A stretch of DNA of 64,000 bases from Zhengitettix transpicula (GCA_037074705.1 CM073591.1:91919532-91983531), one strand, 5' to 3'; counted from the stretch's first letter, positions 22,344-35,990 are shown. Made by a program: numbers and translations. The notes: generated by a model from the sequence alone, not told the origin.

Positions 22344-25059
22344 AAAACTCAACAAAAATTTTCTCCCACCGATGCGGATCCAAAACTTTTGTTCCACTAA
22401 ATTCAACAATAGATCTTCTTTGACCCACCACCAGGAAAAAAAATCGGTATCAGAATCGAAAACAGCTTACCGTGTACAGCAAAAATTATGGGATTTACCT
22501 GCGAGCTATTGAGTAAATATATAATCAGAAGTCTGCCTTTGTTTAGAATTTGGCACGATTTACTCTTACATCTACTCAAGGCGTTCGACTATTTACGTCT
22601 GCACGTTACCGGTTGCCAGGCTATGTTCCGTTGATCGCCAGTCTAAAAGAGCTTATCTATACGATGTATGTTGGCTGGCAGATCGAGAAATGTCGAGAAC
22701 GCCTCTGTTACGGAATATTTGGTTGGTTTATTTCATAAGAAATGGTCCGCCACCAGCAAACGAAAGCTATTTTGAAAACGATCCCAGATACAGTCTAAAC
22801 CTTTTTTAAAGCGGTTTTATTGTATTTATAAGTAATTAAATTTTCTTGTAGTGTTTCCATAGATCGTCCATTTATTTTTTTATTCAGTTAATTTTCTGAA
22901 CATTTGAGTATCTCAAGAACTACGAGGCGATTCATTCTTAAATAGTGCATGTAATCCAAAGGATCTTTCGCTGCAGAATAATTCATTACAATTAAATACA
23001 TTTTATTTGCAGAATACGTAATTTATGACGGTAATAAGAATAAATTGGCTGTATATCAGAAACTTCTACAATCGATAGAATCGACGAATCAATGTGAAAT
23101 ATAGATTTCAAGATGTTTGGTGATAAATGCGACACGCAAAAATCTTTCGAGATTCCGTTTCTTTCTGTGTAACGATTTCAGACTTTAATATGAAACTATC
23201 GATGTATTTATGTATATAATAATTTGTTTATGTATTTTCGATCGATTTACACGCCGATGTAGACGTTTGAGTTCGTCCCGGCTTCCGCTGATAGCGACGA
23301 ATCCTACCTCGACTTGACTTTAGAATACAAAAACATTTATCAGATTTGTAATTTAATTATATAAACTATTTACAAACTCTAAAAATTGTTGGTTCGAATT
23401 ACATCCCCATTTTTGTAAATTATCCTACTTGTAAATATACTAAACATTTAGCATGACCAACTCTGCCGTTCCTCCATTTCTGATTTGTTGGACAATTCTG
23501 TTCCAAACGTTGACCGTTATCTATTTTATTTTCTCTATCGTACCTAGTGAAGATCCGTCACGTTTGCCTTTAATGGACTATATGGGTATCTTACTTTCAT
23601 TCTCTCCTCGATGGAATGGAAATGAACGTTGATCATTGATATAGTTTAACCATATTAAACTATCTCAGCAATTTCCATGCGCAAAATTTTTGGTGATGCA
23701 TATAAAATGAATATCAGTAATAACGAGTCAATTTTATCGATTCAAATTGTAAATAACAGTGAATTGGAAATATTTCACACATTCCTCTAAATTAGTCTTA
23801 TATGAAAACTATTATTTTCTTTGCTACCACATGAGAAATTGAGACATTGTCACCAATTATCAGTTTATGACGGCTTTAAAATTTGTAATTCATTATTTCT
23901 TAATAAAAAATCCTCCGTTATTGCCAATAATTCAGCATTTGATCTACCCCAAGAATAGTAAATTTCCCCTTAGAATTGATGCCAATATCTTTTAGACGTT
24001 ATGAATGTTGAGCGAAAATTTCAGAACAGGGTTTATCTTTCACTCGAAACTCAAATGAGATGTGCTCGTTGTGGCTTGTGCCAAAAGCTGGGCATCCGTG
24101 TGTTGAAATTCAGGCAGCGCGCTTTCCCTCTCAAAAGAAGATTGTGGGAGGCTTGTGTGTTGCCTCCAGTGTAATATAGTGAGGATATACGAGTTCTATA
24201 GCAAGAGATCGCGCGCCAAGAAGGGCGTCCCATTACAAACGCTATCCTCAAACAGTATCCGCCAAGCCAATTCCGCCGAAATTCTCACGAAATAATGGAT
24301 TGCGGGATCCTATCGCACCCTCGTATCACATGAATATCAAATTAATGACGACCCATATTGCTACATTTTAAATTAAATCTTTGGTACATATCCTTTAATA
24401 TCGCGAAATTAGAACACTTGTTACGACAATTTTATTAATCTTGAATTTGGATGTGAAATTTTATCTGCACCTTTACGAACCGACGGACTTTATGTTAAGT
24501 GTGTGGACTTTTTATTTAATTGAACTCGGATTTATAAACTATTTTGGTGTTGTGTGAAGATTCACACTTTGGAAACGAAATATTTCCCTGCACAACGACA
24601 AAATAGTTGGATTTACTGAAAAATGTCTACATTTTCATCGCATATCAGCATTGATAAATATAAGTATGAAAGAAACCGTAGCGCTAATATAGTGACTCGT
24701 ATGAATATTTATGTTAACGGAAAAATAAGGAAACCCTGTAAAGTAAAATGATATTCCATAAATAAAAGATAAATGTCAGTGACCATAAAAAGTATGAAGA
24801 CGTCGGTTTTATATTATTCGTGAAACACGAGATCATAATTTCCGGTTTTTTATTAAAGGAATGATTCAGGATATTATAAACAGGGAAAATAACTATGCAC
24901 AAATTCATTTCAAGAAATCTTAGATTAAAGAAATTGAAATACAAGTACATGGAAACTTTAGATTCATAGGTTTATTTATTTGTATAACAATAAAAATATA
25001 AATATGTGGAAACAGTATCAAATTGTTTATTGTTTCTCAATTAAAAATCAGGAGTTTTC
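22344..25059. other. Intronic AT-rich sequence, nothing recognised
   Basis: No repeat or frame I can name. A slightly GC-richer patch at 24040-24260 has an open minus frame without recognisable features. Confidence 0.4.
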
Positions 25060-25400
25060 GAGTTGTAAGTCTCATACATAGAGTTTAAATAGTGAAAAAC
25101 ATAATTAATGAATGAGATAAATAATATCTAAATTACCGACAAAACTACAACGTTTCTGCAACTATTGTTGTTGTAGGTCTCATACATACAGTTTAAATAG
25201 TGAAAAACATAATTAATGAATGAGATAAATGATATCCAAATTACCGACAAAACTACAACGTTTCTGCAACTATTGTTGCTTTCGTCAGGTGATTAGAAAA
25301 GCTCAAGAGCCGTAAGAACAACTCAACCGTATACATAATAAGGTGGTATTTACTGTAGCACTAATTAGGGCTATTTGGCTATAATTACTATAATTTTATT
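25060..25400 (-). repeat. Tandem and inverted Family B end
   Basis: Two direct units of about 118 bp (CTCATACATA..AGTTTAAATAGTG to GCAACTATTGTTG; about 25065-25175 and 25183-25280) end on the minus strand in the core GAAACG. Only the second has the full CTGACGA box, with stem GCAA/TTGC (25260-25288). Beyond it, plus-strand tail sequence GGTATTTACTGTAGCACTA (about 25342-25360) mirrors the left side, so the whole is an inverted pair with one arm duplicated. Confidence 0.7.
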
Positions 25401-25885
25401 CCGACTTTTATTTTATCCTTTCATAATTAATAAAAATAATTAAAAACAATAAGAGTCGTGTGATGGCATGCCTTGACAACTGTTTTGTTCTTCATGATAT
25501 GTACATCAATTATGTTTTCCTCATTTAAATTATATGAATATGAAAAATCGAAAGCTCCTGATTTTTACTTAAGTACCAATAAACAATTAGAGACTATTTT
25601 CACATATTTTTATTAATATTCAGTATAGTCCGAACGAATTCGACTGGGGTTACATATTTGAAAGTGTTCAATTTGGCATCCAGAGTCTGACGGCGAAGAA
25701 ACAGATAATCTGAAATTAATTAATTCACTGCTTCAAGTTTGATTTATGAACTGAGGACAAGTGTTACAAACGGTTTCAATAATTAAAAACCATTGTTTTA
25801 ATTTAAAAAAAATGTTTGTTATACATGAATATCCTCCAGTCAAGAATTGTAAATTGTAATCTTAAACGACTTCGGACTTTCTAAT

Positions 25886-26105
25886 GCCCGACCTACCTGA
25901 TGCAGGTTTTCCAGGGTTTTCCCTGCATTACTTTTAGGCGAATACCGGGTAGGATCCTTTAACTATAGCCCGGGGGGCCCTAGTTAACCCTTGGCTACCT
26001 TCCTCTACCCTTCCGCATCCACGCATCCACCCTTTCAAATCCCTTCCTATGCTATTAAAGGGGAGTTGCCACTATGTGTGTAGCCTCTTACTCTAAAAAA
26101 AATAA
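25886..26105 (+). repeat. Family A retroposon (copy 3, 5' truncated)
   Basis: Starts at ATGCCCGACCTACCTGATGC and runs to the TAGCC..CTAAAAAAAA end. It carries a small duplication of CGCATCCA near 26018-26030. Confidence 0.88.
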
Positions 26106-27620
26106 TTCACGTTGTATTTTACTTTTTAGTTTCACCTACTATTGTCAATTTCCTAAGACTGATTTTTATAACCTTATTAGTATTTGGTATGCCACATAAT
26201 TTTTATATGTCACAGAGTTTGTATTCCTTTATCCTATTCGCTCTACAGACTATTTAGGGCCTCGGCCTACCGGGACTGCTACCATACTGTCATCGTACGC
26301 TACACATTTAGGATTTTATTGAGTGGCAGGTGGTAAGTGTCGTGAATCTCCTTCTGTCTTAACAACATTTTTAGTTGCAGGAAGAAAACAGTCACCATTT
26401 TTCGATCCATTTATTTTTTCGAAGAAACTTTTGGATAAATAAGTTGATGAAAACATATATGAAAGCTTCTTTTAAAAAATTAGTGGTTGGATAATTATAA
26501 TTTTTATTTTCTCCAACTGATATATTTACGCAATATATATTATAGCAATTAAATTAATTAATAATTCACGTTATATTCGAAATAATCCTGATTTTAAATT
26601 TAAAAAGGAACTGTTAACACAAATAAGGTAAATTTACATTTGTCCACCTTGCAACTAAAGTTTATCAAACTTCCAGAGAGAGTTTCTGTGTACCGTGTGT
26701 TACATCATACGCCTCAAATGGCAAATACTGCTGAATGTCCGATTCCGCAGATCAGTGCGTATCTCCTTGATCTCCTTTAGTTCTCCACAATCATTCGTCA
26801 TCATTATCCACTCGATTCGCTGCGTCTGTTCGCTGTCACGCTGAGCATGCGTCACCCCAAACATCAGAATGTCACGTTACTTGTCAGTTAGGCGGCCGTT
26901 CGTAAAGCTACATCCAACATTAAGGCCGAAATACAAAACGCAGCCTCCACGGTCTTTATGCGGACAACGATTCACCAATGGCGTGTATCTTTAGTACTAT
27001 CTACGCCATTAGTAGTTTTTATTGTTAGAGAATGATACACAGGATATTGCAGGATTTCAAATAATTTGTCTATCAATAATAATACATAGTTGTGTTACCT
27101 AGCATCGAAATTTTTATTTAAATTCATTAACAACCTTACTACTAAACTACCCAGTCATTCATCAATAAATATTTTTGTTGACATATTTCGATGTCTTTTT
27201 TACAATTGTTGCATATGCACACTTCGTCTTTAACTACAATTATTATACACGTATTTCGTATCTTCTTACTTGAAAGTATTTATTTCACGACGTTCAGGTT
27301 TCTTATTGTGAATCGGTAAAAAATAACACCCACGTTTAAAATGTTAATTAAAGAATATTTCATGTTCGCGGGATAGTTTTCAATTTTTATAACAGGGATG
27401 ATACAGCGAAATAGACAACCCTTTAGTGTAACATAAGATACGTCACAGCGAAGGTTAACGGTCGTGCACCAATCAGAAGCCACCACGCCTACGAGTATAT
27501 TCTATTATATTTATTAATACTACAGTTGGGCATTTTCCCGGTGGCAGTTTGACAAAATAAAATAAAAGTAGAAAGATAAATTCCATTAAAAAATTTAAAA
27601 CACAATTTTAAAAAACTGAA
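26106..27620. other. No gene recognised
   Basis: The patch 26680-26990 is GC-richer than its surroundings and has CpG steps, but no frame on either strand gives a recognisable protein. It may be an old transposon fragment. Confidence 0.4.
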
Positions 27621-27629
27621 ATATCTTGT

Positions 27630-28075
27630 ATTTACAACATAAGCAACGAACTTGCCGATGTTTCTAACTTCTTTTTAAAAATCTTTGAATTCTTCGGTAA
27701 AGTCTCTAGTACCCTTGCAGGCAAAGCCTTCCAGACCATTATTTCCCTGTGTACGGAGGTGTATTTGCCTACATCCCTTCTATCGCACCTTTATTTTATA
27801 ATTATGGTCATTTTAAGGAAAAATGTAGGTATACTTACACGTTCCCGTATTTCTGTTCAGGCCGGTTCTCCCGTGTAAGCCTTACGAAGTCTTTCCTTTT
27901 TCTTCCTATCACTGAGTGTTTCCCAATTAGTTTTCGAAACCATCACAAACCCCAGCCCATTTCTGGATTCTATCCAGCACAATGATGTGTGCTCCACTCT
28001 GTAAGGATCTCAAATTGCTGCCCCGTATTCAATCAGAGGTCTAACAAGAAAAGTGTAATCGGCTGGCTTGGCTTC
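27630..28075 (-). pseudogene. Non-LTR retrotransposon relic, RT thumb and C-terminus
   Basis: On the minus strand it reads VRPLIEYGAAI (about 28050-28018), matching the VRPxLEYAxxVW block of LINE reverse transcriptases, then a degraded LDRIQKWA. Next comes NWETLSDRKKKRK (about 27932-27894), the LExRR block, then AYTGEP. The end NDHNYKIKVR and DFTEEFKDFLKR corresponds to the final tail before the stop. Each block is in a different frame. The 3' end near 27630 passes into AT-rich sequence. It is one of at least five LINE relics in the window. Confidence 0.78.
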
Positions 28076-28118
28076 CCTTGTGCTTTCTTTCAATATAATA
28101 TATATATTCGCAGTAGAA

Positions 28119-28212
28119 TTATCGCTACTTTGCACTCCTTTCCGCATCCCCGTTTCTATCTCTTCTTATGCTATAAAATGGGAAAGTTTGCCACGTGAAT
28201 GACCCACATGTA
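28119..28212 (+). repeat. Family A remnant (copy 4)
   Basis: Only the last ~95 bp survive (TTTCCGCATCCCCGTTTCTA, TCTTATGCTAT, GCCACGTG, CATGTAGC), highly diverged and without a clean A tail. Confidence 0.6.
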
Positions 28213-31200
28213 GCGTATTATATATTTTTATAATTTACAGACTCAATAATTAACAGAATAGCGTAAACGAGTAATTCATTAATTGAAATTTTAATGTTTC
28301 ATCCTCACATTTCACTTCAAAAGATATGTAATAAGCATATTGTAAAAACCAAACACTATTCAAAAATCATACATATTTGTTGTAAACCCGAAATTTTTCT
28401 ACTTCCAACGCAGAAAGGTACTTTATGTTTTAACGACTATATGAAGTCTAGTCACACTATATATATTTTAAGAATTTACTTTCATACACTGGTACGTTTG
28501 GATGAAAAATCGATCAATCTGCAAGTAAAATATTTTTTCAAATTCAGGAAGGCCTTTGGCGAAAACAAAACTTCTGAACGCAGAGTTCAAACAAAGCTTA
28601 TCATGAACTACAATTTTTTTTTCGATAACTGCGTGTTGCGAAAGAGTGATTGACACTTCTTTGGTTGACTGTTTTAAAGTTCTACGTTTTACATCAACTG
28701 ACAGCGCCAAACTGAGAAAATGTGAAATTTGAGTTGACAGTTTCAAATGTGATCTTTGTGTATTCTCTAAGTCAAATTAAATTTCTTTTAATATACAAGT
28801 CTTCAACGTCGTGTATTTTATATAAGAATCGAATTCTATGGTCAATAATAAAAATTGAATTTAATAAAACAAATTATTTAATTTAATCTTTAAAATAGCA
28901 AAAAACTGTGTTATATTTGAAATTGTTATGAGACCACTGCTGTGTGATATTTTGGAATTATTTTCACGATTTTAATATAACCTAAATTTTTCTCTGCATC
29001 TTTCACCCTTTACAATTGTTCAGAAATTTACCAGCAGTCATAAATAATGAGTGGCTGTCAACGAGTTTTTTTCTAGTTAGATATTAGGTTAATGAAATTT
29101 TTAATGTTCTCATCTATGTGATAAAATGTTATAAAATATATAAAAATTGAGATAATAAATATTTCCTATTTTCCTATTTCGAAGTTTTATATTTTAATTT
29201 TCGTATGCAATACGTACCACATAACTCCGTTTCACATTTTGAGTTCAAATAAGACATTTTTATTTTCTAATATTGTTCCATGCTTCTCTTAGAAATTTAA
29301 CTTTTTTAGTATCATACTGTCTATTACAATAAATCCTATTAATAATCATTAACTCATTGAAACAGAACCATAATTGTTTCGAGTCTACAAAAAAATATAG
29401 CCATGAAATGTCTGTCTAGCTTGTTGACGATCTGGCAGTGGGTTGGTAGAATGCAGGGTCCTTACAAACATTAAAATAATATAGCGATGAGTTCTGTTTT
29501 CTGCATTAAAGCAGAGAACAGTTTTCGTAATCAACAATACAATACGCTGTTCGTGTGAATTCCGTTATACTTGGGTTAGCGATCGGGTAAGCTCGGGTTA
29601 ATACGGTAGTCATACATCAGCATTTTATGTTTTTTCTGAACAATAAATATATTTTTTTCACTATATTATTAAAGCCATGGCAAATAAATAAGGTCATTTG
29701 TTGCAGAGCAAAGAAACGACTTGGTAGAGGCTCAAACACTTATTGCATCTACGAAAAGTAATGTTGTACGAATGCCTACAGCCGCCAGACGCTAGATTAC
29801 CGTTTGTTTTAATGTGTAGTTTCCGGTGAAAACATGCTATGTCAATAAAAAAAACTCATCTTTACACGAAACTTCATCTTTAAGGAGATATTTGGATACG
29901 ACTTTCCTGAGGTCGAACTCTGTGCTAAAATACATTTTACAGTAACTTGTCGGTAGGTTGGTATATTGTATAAATAATATTATAGTGCTCAGAAAACCGA
30001 AGCTATGGAAAATATGCAGAGTGCGAACTGTAACTCATGCACATAAATTGATTCGTTGTACAGTATAGTAACGGATTTCTCAACCGAAGCTCGGAGTTTT
30101 TTTTTTCAAAATGCCACTATTATAGTGCCCTATAACCATTACAGGGTAATGGCTATGACTTTTTAGCAGGTTTGTAATACAAACAAATAATCAGCAATTG
30201 TCTGACGAATATTGACTGACACTGTCAACTAATACAGCATGGAAAACAATTATGTGGAGCCTTCATTCGTATTCCAGGATTCTGTAGCAGGCGCTAAAAA
30301 AAAGACAATTTATGTCAGATTGTCAGTTTCAGGGTAAACATTTTCATGCAATAATTTAGTATTTGGTCCCTTCCCTCCGCAGCTACGTGCAATATTTATG
30401 AGATACGAGCACTCACCTATTTACTGTAGCGCATATGAATGTAACTGATATTTTCATTACTTCACTTTGTTTGGAATTGTCACTCGTATTCCGTTTTATG
30501 GCCGTTAACTAGATTGGAACATAAACAACTAATAAATCCGGAGGCAGTGTGGCTGCACATAAGGTGACATATTTCATGGCTGTAATGTATCCGCTTCCGC
30601 ATGAGTTTATTCCAATACCCAGCGATTGGGTTTAACGAGCATGGCTGATGAGACTCCTCTGTTTACACACGGTCGATGCTTGTCTTTATCTAGACATAAA
30701 GTTCACTACTACCCACACAATTCGCGTCCGTCCAACCATAAAAATGAAATATCGTCTCTGCCTGATCCTCTAGCTCTGTGCGTTACACGGAATTGGATTC
30801 AAGTGACGAATTCTTATATTTATGGAGGGGCGAGGGGAAGGAAAAAAGTTTCGAACTATCTTGCGAAATCACTGCCGAAGTTTTGCTCTAACAATAAATG
30901 GTAGAACAAAAAACGGCTATGAAAGGAATTCATCCCAGACAAATTTCAGTATAGATTTAGGGTTTCCGTCGCTTTCTTCAATTTATTAGGAAACGTAATA
31001 ATTTTGGCATAGAAAACAATAGAAATTAATGCAGGACAATTGAATCATATAATATCAATCAAGAATCCGGTTATGTACAATTATAATGAATTGATTTAAT
31101 GATTTTAGTGACCTTTAAAATATCATTTAACATAGATTTTGGTGGAGTTATAATTAATAAATGAATTCTACTTTATTTTGATATTATTAAATGGCCTGAT

Positions 31201-32876
31201 TCAGCTATACATAAAAAAACAACGCGTCCCAAACTGTGCTGCTTATCATTTCAGCATTCTTGTAATACAGCACATGCTGCTACAAGTTAACAAATGTCTA
31301 AATAATAAGAGTTTAATTATCAGAATAGGTAAAATATAAAACTCTACATGACTAATAATGATGCAATAAAATAAAAAAATGGCCTAGGTCAACAATGAGA
31401 CTCGCCTCAGGGTCGTTGATGGGCCACACAAATAAACAGAACTTATCAAATAATTAATATTTAATAAAACAAATTGTATAAAAAATATTATATGGAGATG
31501 TAAACATTTGAAGTTACGATTCCTGTTCTTATATATTCGTCTGGGCATCTATTATGGAAACCGGGGCCGAGAATGAAAGCCCAATTTTTCGGGTCGAGAT
31601 CACCGAAATCGGAGTCAGTGTTCTCGTACCAGGTTGCGTACGGAGACAGAAATGTTGCGTCACACACACGGAGTACAGACTTTTGTCTACAGGAACGCCC
31701 GTCAGCACATGAACTCAATATCAGTCTGAACCAAAGATGAAATCGGCTCACACAGGCTACATTACACTGCTAGTAAATCCACGTGCTTACCAAATTACTT
31801 TAACCAACTGTGCTTTGGCGCGCCGTTTTAAGTTATTATAATTTTGGGCGCCACCCGCTTGGAAATTTGTGCAGGAAAATAACGACTTAAGTACAATTGG
31901 CTTAAGCTTTATGGGCAATACAGTTTCAGATTTACAAATTAAAGAAGAAAAAAGTTTTAAAAAATAAACAAAAAGAAGCAAGGCTAGCGCGCGGCAACCT
32001 GACTCTTAAATTCTCAAGTTATACCATTGGCGGAAACCCTCCCGCAAGACACGTGTTCGAACGCAAGCGAACTTACAACCATCGACTTTGTTAGAGTCGT
32101 CGACTTCCACTAGTTTGCGATGGGCAATTATGGTAACATATAGGTGGGATATATGCTCCAACCTTGTCAGCAACTTTAATGCGTTTAAGATTTACAGCCA
32201 TTGTTTTCGAATCATTACAATAAATATGCCTTTATCGAACGCGCAGTATTCGTGTGTCCAATACCCATGGACAAGTTATAACTGAAACGTTAATGTGAAA
32301 TATTCTTGGTCAGTATACAGCGTTGCCGATTTTACGACTGTTGAAATAAATTATGAAATTAAAGAAAATACGGTAAAATATTTTAAAAATACACAAAAAA
32401 ACATTTAATTGAAAAAATATGTATTTATAAATTTTTAATGAATTATGGAAATTGTACATCACAAATTTTTCCATAGATAATTAATTATACGTGTAGATTA
32501 GAAAAGTGTCAAGTTTACATTTAAAGAAGTTCAAGTAAATGTTATATACACAATTGTTTAGATTAACAAAACACAATAATATTTTTAATATATTATATAT
32601 AGGATTTTGAAATTATTCCATTCAAAAATATGGACATAATTCAATGAGGATTGAGAAATAATATCGAGTTCATCTTTGAAAAATTTTGTGCTGTTTTTGT
32701 TATTTAATATTTGTGAAATTAATTCCATTTGTTTGGCTGTTAACTCTTATAACATTAACATTCAAGGTTGTAGTATAAGCATTCAGTTTAGTGACAATTA
32801 AATGTACGTATCGTCTCTTAGAAACAGTTGACCGTATTTTACTTATTTATTTTCTTAGTCTGTCCAATGTATTTGC
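28213..32876. other. Intronic AT-rich sequence, nothing recognised
   Basis: Open frames at 28294-28746, 30626-30904 and 31488-31751 were inspected on both strands. None shows a recognisable domain or good codon pattern. Confidence 0.4.
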
Positions 32877-32949
32877 TGGGTAAGTTATTCTCGGGCTTGA
32901 TAACGATGTCAATGACTACCTGCGTGGAGCTCGAGAATTACTTGCCCAA
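32877..32949. repeat. Hairpin-forming inverted repeat
   Basis: GGGTAAGTTATTCTCGGGCT and, in reverse complement, AGCTCGAGAATTACTTGCCC bracket about 33 bp. Arms of about 20 bp differ at three or four positions. Confidence 0.6.
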
Positions 32950-33744
32950 ATTATGCTGAGCATAACGCATAGTTTAGAATAATTACAGAAATACAACAAT
33001 AAACTAATACGAATTCAAACAACTTATGAAATTATTACTATAGATTTGAAAATCCGCAACGAACGTGATTACTCAGCAGCTACCTGGAAATCGGTTTATG
33101 TAAAATAATGTATTGGAAAATATTGAAAAGGTTAAGAAATCAACGAGTAAATAAATGAAGTAATTTCTCTAATCAAGTCTTTGAGATTTCTTTATCATTG
33201 GATAATTATTTACGTAAGTTGTACAATAATAATATGTGCTACGATGTGTGGTATTGTATGGCCAGTAAATAGCTCAAAAATATGAGTAGAGTTAATTTAA
33301 AATATTGATAAACTAGTAAGAAACTTTCGCTGTCAAACCCTGGGTCAGGCAGGGCTCGACACGTGTATTGAGTCTAGGAGAAACTGGCTCCTGGGTCCGA
33401 AAGAAACACTTCTGAACTGGATCGGATACTATGAACGACCAATAGTGTTTAGATCAAATTTATTAATTTACAAAAATTTAGAACGCTGACCGCAAATTCA
33501 TAGATATTTTCGAACGTTTTAAAACAACTACAACATATTTGAATTCTGCGCGATGCAAACTGTTATCGAAACATTTTACGGGGAAACTACGGGAAAATGA
33601 ATTAGCAACACTCCATCTGCACATAATGAAGATATTTAATAAATTTTCATTTAAAAATGAAACTATGTAATTTAATTATTACTACCGTAGCAATACAGGA
33701 CAGAAATACATACTTTTTCGTGTAATCCTTACACGTGCAACTGG

Positions 33745-33850
33745 GACTGAGCCGTTCAGTTAGTTTCTTCCCCTCCGTCAACTGACGTGAAACCCAGTGC
33801 GTCAAATGTTTTGGTAATTTTGGGTTCTTTGTTAAAATGAAACATTTGCA
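33745..33850 (-). pseudogene. Short mariner-like fragment
   Basis: On the minus strand this aligns over about 90 bp with the mariner relic at 35645-35755, sharing GTCAGTTGACGGAGGG and the sequence before it. It gives a HWVSRQLTEGKKLTE-like reading, matching the WVPxxLTxxQK block. Only this block is left. Confidence 0.55.
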
Positions 33851-34684
33851 GCCTTGTGTTCATCGACTGGTGTTCTTATACATGTTTAATATAAAGGTAA
33901 ACCATCCATTACTATAACAATAAGCAAAACAGATTAGTAATAATAAATTTAGGCGTCTTTTTTTGCTTTAAATTATCAGCTCTCTTGCATCCAACCTGTT
34001 CACTTTTCTTTATTGTATAATTGTGATTAAAATAAGTTGAATGTATACGCATACATAATACTTTATTTTAACTGAAATAGACTTTAAGCATTATGGTAGT
34101 AATTTTAGCGGCTGGTTGCGTTTTCGAAGAAGGCTAACATGCGATTGGATATTATCTGTAGATGCTCAGTGATTCATACGATTCATTAACCTGCATGTAG
34201 CCGGTAAACAGCGACATCTGGGCTATGATAAATGAACCTCATATATCAGAGACGGGTGGAATAAAATCCCCAGCGAGAAAGAAAGTTATGAGAAGTGCGA
34301 GTATTTATGTGCATCTGGAGAAAAAAATTCTTAAATGCAAGAGTATATTAAACTAGATTTTCATTACCTTAATATATTACCTTCCGCAGCACTAATGATG
34401 TAGATTTTGGATCTCACAAGACGTAATAAGAAATATTTTCTAGAACAACTTGTATGAGGATTATTGTAAATTCTTTTAATATGTTCTGAAAGTGCCAATA
34501 GAATTTTAACACCTCTTTGAATCAAAATTATATTCACGATTTAATTTAATTTTTTATTCATATACTACGTGATCAGTTCCCAAATTTGGGTTGATGTACT
34601 TTCATGAGACTCAATTCTCTAATTTAATTGCATTAAATTTTTATAAATAATAATTTTAATTTCGTCTGTTTCATTAATATTGTA
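33851..34684. other. No gene recognised
   Basis: AT-rich, no feature I can support. Confidence 0.4.
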
Positions 34685-35056
34685 CATTAAAGAAATTAAC
34701 GACCTTTTTCAAACAATTTAAAATATTTTACCTACATTTCAGTACGTTTTTGAAATTTCATCAGTTTTAGTAAAGTTATGTTACTACGGTAACGATTTTG
34801 TTTTATACAAAATTTCAAATCACGTTTAACAGTATATATTTCTTCTTATTTGTCTATTATAATATTTAAATTAATTTATAATTAATAATACTTAATGTAT
34901 AATACTGTTAATCTGTAATTTAAAATATACTATGAAACAAAATTGTTACCGTAGTAACAATTTTATGATGAAAGTACAAAAACGTACTGAAACGTTGTTA
35001 AAGTGTTAAATAAAATATTTCAATTTGTCTGGAAAAGGTCGCTAATTTCTGTAATG
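34685..35056. mobile_element. MITE with ~122 bp terminal inverted repeats
   Basis: The left arm (34685-34806) and right arm (34933-35056) are about 80% identical in reverse complement. They share GAAATTAACGACCTTTT, TTTCAGTACGTTTTTG and TTACTACGGTAAC. The 126 bp AT-rich centre has no coding capacity. Target duplication is not clear. It lies just beyond the 3' side of the mariner relic but the arms do not resemble mariner ends. Confidence 0.8.
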
Positions 35057-35249
35057 ATCATTACTTTATTGGTTGGTTTATTTAATTTATTCTTAAAATC
35101 AGATAAATATCAATATTTTGATTTATTTGTATCAGGGGAAGTCGAATAAAAAAGGGTCAGATGTCTATAAGAATAGTAGAACATTCTTCCAAAATTGTTT
35201 GGAGATTTATGTCACTGAGAGACAAGGAAATCAGACTCATTTTTGAAAC

Positions 35250-35990
35250 GGCTTACGGGCTGTCTAAAGAACCACATCTTTACGCACTGACACATGATTT
35301 GGTCCAATGATAAACGTTATCCACGAATAGTTTTCTTCGCGTCTCTCAAATTGTCTGTAGACAGAGTGCTGAAGAGTTTCCCAATAAAATGTCTATGTAT
35401 TTGCTCAGAGAGTAGGCAATATGTGGGAGGCAATATTATGCAAAAGGATAACGCCGTTCGATAGCATTCCATGGCATTTTGACTGAATAACGCGGATTAT
35501 TTTTTTTAAAATTTCTTTATAACGTTGTGGTTCCATTCTAGATGAATTCTCATTACAGGAGACCCCCGTAATCATAAAAGAATGTCAAATTGACTACCTG
35601 TACTTTGTTTACTACGAGGTCCAATACGAGCAAAAATGCATGCTAATGTTGCACTGTGACAGTTAGTTTTTTTCCCTCCGTCAACTGACGTAAAACCAAT
35701 TACGCCCAAATTTTTCGGTAATGTCGGTGTTTCGTCAAAATGTGGTGATCCGCCTGTCCCCACGTACAATACCATCAACCTGAACAATAACACCTGGAGT
35801 GTTTTTAGCGAGCTTCGTCTTGCAGTGACACGTCCCACGCGGAATCCCTTGTGCCGTTCCAGTGCACGCGATCACATGTTGTGTTCGTCGTAAATAACAG
35901 ACATGCTACGATGGATTTCCAGTCCTACTTCTACAGCAGTAAAAATCGCATTACTCCCTTCCTTACCGCCATCACTGACGTTGAACGAAC
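35250..35990 (-). pseudogene. mariner/Tc1-like transposase relic
   Basis: On the minus strand, ordered blocks in shifting frames read as follows. First FTAVEVGLEIHRSMSVIYDE (about 35965-35900), an N-terminal helix-turn-helix region. Then VDGIVRGDRRITT (about 35780-35742), HHILTKHRHYRKI, VLRQLTEGKKLT (about 35700-35665), and in the catalytic domain VIQSKCHGMLSNGVILLHNI (about 35500-35435). The last corresponds to the family's RRGMLxxGVxLLHDNA, where the second catalytic Asp sits; here it is LLHN, so the residue is lost. Stops and frameshifts are frequent. A smaller relative is at 33745-33850. Inverted ends were not found. Confidence 0.75.

Noticed and set aside
21902..22345. 147-codon open frame on the minus strand across the Frq leader
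   Set aside because: It is antisense to the Frq exon in CpG-rich sequence where stops are rare; composition is low complexity and no domain is visible.
22116..22400. Plus-strand frames of 94 and 62 codons overlapping the Frq start
   Set aside because: They run out of frame over the Frq exon and splice donor. Only the frame beginning at 22274 matches a conserved protein.
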